13,369 nucleotides of DNA, taken from positions 1 to 13,369 of the forward strand of contig RGQW01000025.1 in assembly GCA_010029945.1 (NCBI GenBank). Reading direction: 5' to 3'. How positions within the stretch are numbered: the stretch's first letter is position 1; each line of letters begins with the position of its first letter. This document shows positions 12,817 through 13,369 of this stretch, in pieces. Made by a program: the position numbers and the translations under genes. This DNA is from Actinomycetota bacterium. Its GTDB lineage: Bacteria; Actinomycetota; Actinomycetes; S36-B12. The notes below the pieces were generated by a model that had not been told where the DNA came from, ran no database searches, and worked only from the letters and a program-made list of their open reading frames with translations.

Positions 12817-13369
12817 GTGATTCCCTACCGCCCCGACCCGGTTCCCATGAACGTCGGCCTCGAGCGGGGGCGGCAACTGTTCTCGGCCTTAGATCAACGG
12901 CGAAGCGTTCGAATGTTCAGCTCTCGCGCAGTTCCTGCAGAAGCAATTGAAAGTGCCGTAGCAACGGCAAACACCGCGCCATCAGGGGCTCACCAGCAGC
13001 CGTGGACCTTCGTCGCCACGAGCGACCCCGACACAAAGCATCGGATTCGCGTTGCCGCTGAGGCTGAGGAGCGAGAGAACTACGAGGGAGGTCGGCTACC
13101 AGATGCGTGGCGTGACGCCATCGCGCCCTTGGGCACTACCTCAGATAAGTCCTATCTCGACGTCGTGCCGTGGATAGTGGTGGTGTTTGCCCAGAAGTCG
13201 ACACCGATGCCCGACGGCACGGTGCGCAAGAACTACTACGTCAACGAGTCGGTCGGCATCGCGTGTGGACTGTTCATTACCGCCCTGCACACCATGGGTC
13301 TCGCAACCCTCACACACACGCCGAACCCGATGGGATTCCTCACCGAGATATTCGAACGCCCTTCTACGG
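12817..13369 (+). CDS. Nitroreductase, iodotyrosine-deiodinase (IYD)-like, 5' part
   Basis: The first 184 residues of an FMN-dependent nitroreductase-fold protein run off the end of the window. ALDQRRSVRMFSSRAVP (24-40) is the FMN-phosphate motif. TAPSGAHQQPWTFV (53-66) is the second flavin motif. The helix AEAEERENYEGGRL (81-94) with Glu85 and Tyr89, and Lys111 about 22 residues later, match the E/Y/K triad in the active-site lid of IYD homologues. NYYVNESVGIACG and LATLTHTPNPMGFL complete the family pattern. The product may reductively dehalogenate or otherwise reduce an aromatic such as a halotyrosine. The substrate is inference. The GTG at 12817 is preferred because the preceding IPYRPDPVP resembles the extended N-terminus of this subfamily; ATG 12847 is an alternative. 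No Shine-Dalgarno precedes the GTG. Confidence 0.87.
   Translation, partial: MIPYRPDPVPMNVGLERGRQLFSALDQRRSVRMFSSRAVPAEAIESAVATANTAPSGAHQQPWTFVATSDPDTKHRIRVAAEAEERENYEGGRLPDAWRDAIAPLGTTSDKSYLDVVPWIVVVFAQKSTPMPDGTVRKNYYVNESVGIACGLFITALHTMGLATLTHTPNPMGFLTEIFERPST

Overview
The window reads as chromosomal DNA of a moderately high-GC actinobacterium. The family cannot be fixed from the sequence. The main argument is gene order. Recalled from memory, the Mycobacterium tuberculosis stretch mscL - Rv0991c (FmdB-type) - Rv0992c (5-formyl-THF cyclo-ligase) - galU - moeA1 - rimJ - Rv0996 - (several genes) - Rv1002c (pmt) reappears here in mirror image with matching relative orientations. Actinobacterial signatures include a Pmt-type protein mannosyltransferase, a SepX/GlpR divisome protein, many GTG starts, and several starts that look leaderless.

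Layout. 1-1102: 3' part of pmt (+). 1123-1371: a doubtful 48-aa ORF and a clear tRNA-Ala(CGC) (-). 1399-3923: a minus-strand run galU -> rimJ -> sepX/glpR; the gephyrin/MoeA-like glp gene usually found between galU and rimJ is absent. 4029-4613: 5-formyltetrahydrofolate cyclo-ligase (+), divergent from galU. 4610-8043: a minus-strand operon of two CrcB fluoride-channel genes and a membrane-anchored penicillin-acylase-family Ntn hydrolase, placed between two genes that are neighbours in M. tuberculosis. 8074-8100: a perfect CIRCE operator (HrcA site) in front of an FmdB zinc-ribbon protein with a long Ser-rich tail, which resembles the mycobacterial chaperone Ruc. 8595-9417: a membrane-anchored SAF/RcpC-like protein and the mechanosensitive channel MscL (+). 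9414-9563: an acidic 49-aa small protein (-) not previously obvious because it is short. 9587-11329: a conserved actinobacterial protein often labelled 3-methyladenine DNA glycosylase, followed by a TauE/SafE permease (+). 11386-12765: a GlcD-type FAD oxidase (-). 12817-end: the start of an iodotyrosine-deiodinase-like nitroreductase (+).

Shared themes. Several genes serve the envelope: precursor supply (GalU), protein O-mannosylation (Pmt), division (SepX/GlpR), osmotic release (MscL) and fluoride export (CrcB pair). The most useful observations are the CIRCE element lying between two divergent promoters, the divisome receptor without its usual partner gene, a recurrent TANNNT-N6-start arrangement suggesting leaderless transcripts, two convergent gene pairs that share a CTAG stop, and the small acidic protein. 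No mobile element, CRISPR array, prophage or clear defence system is visible. No stretch longer than about 200 bases lacks a feature.
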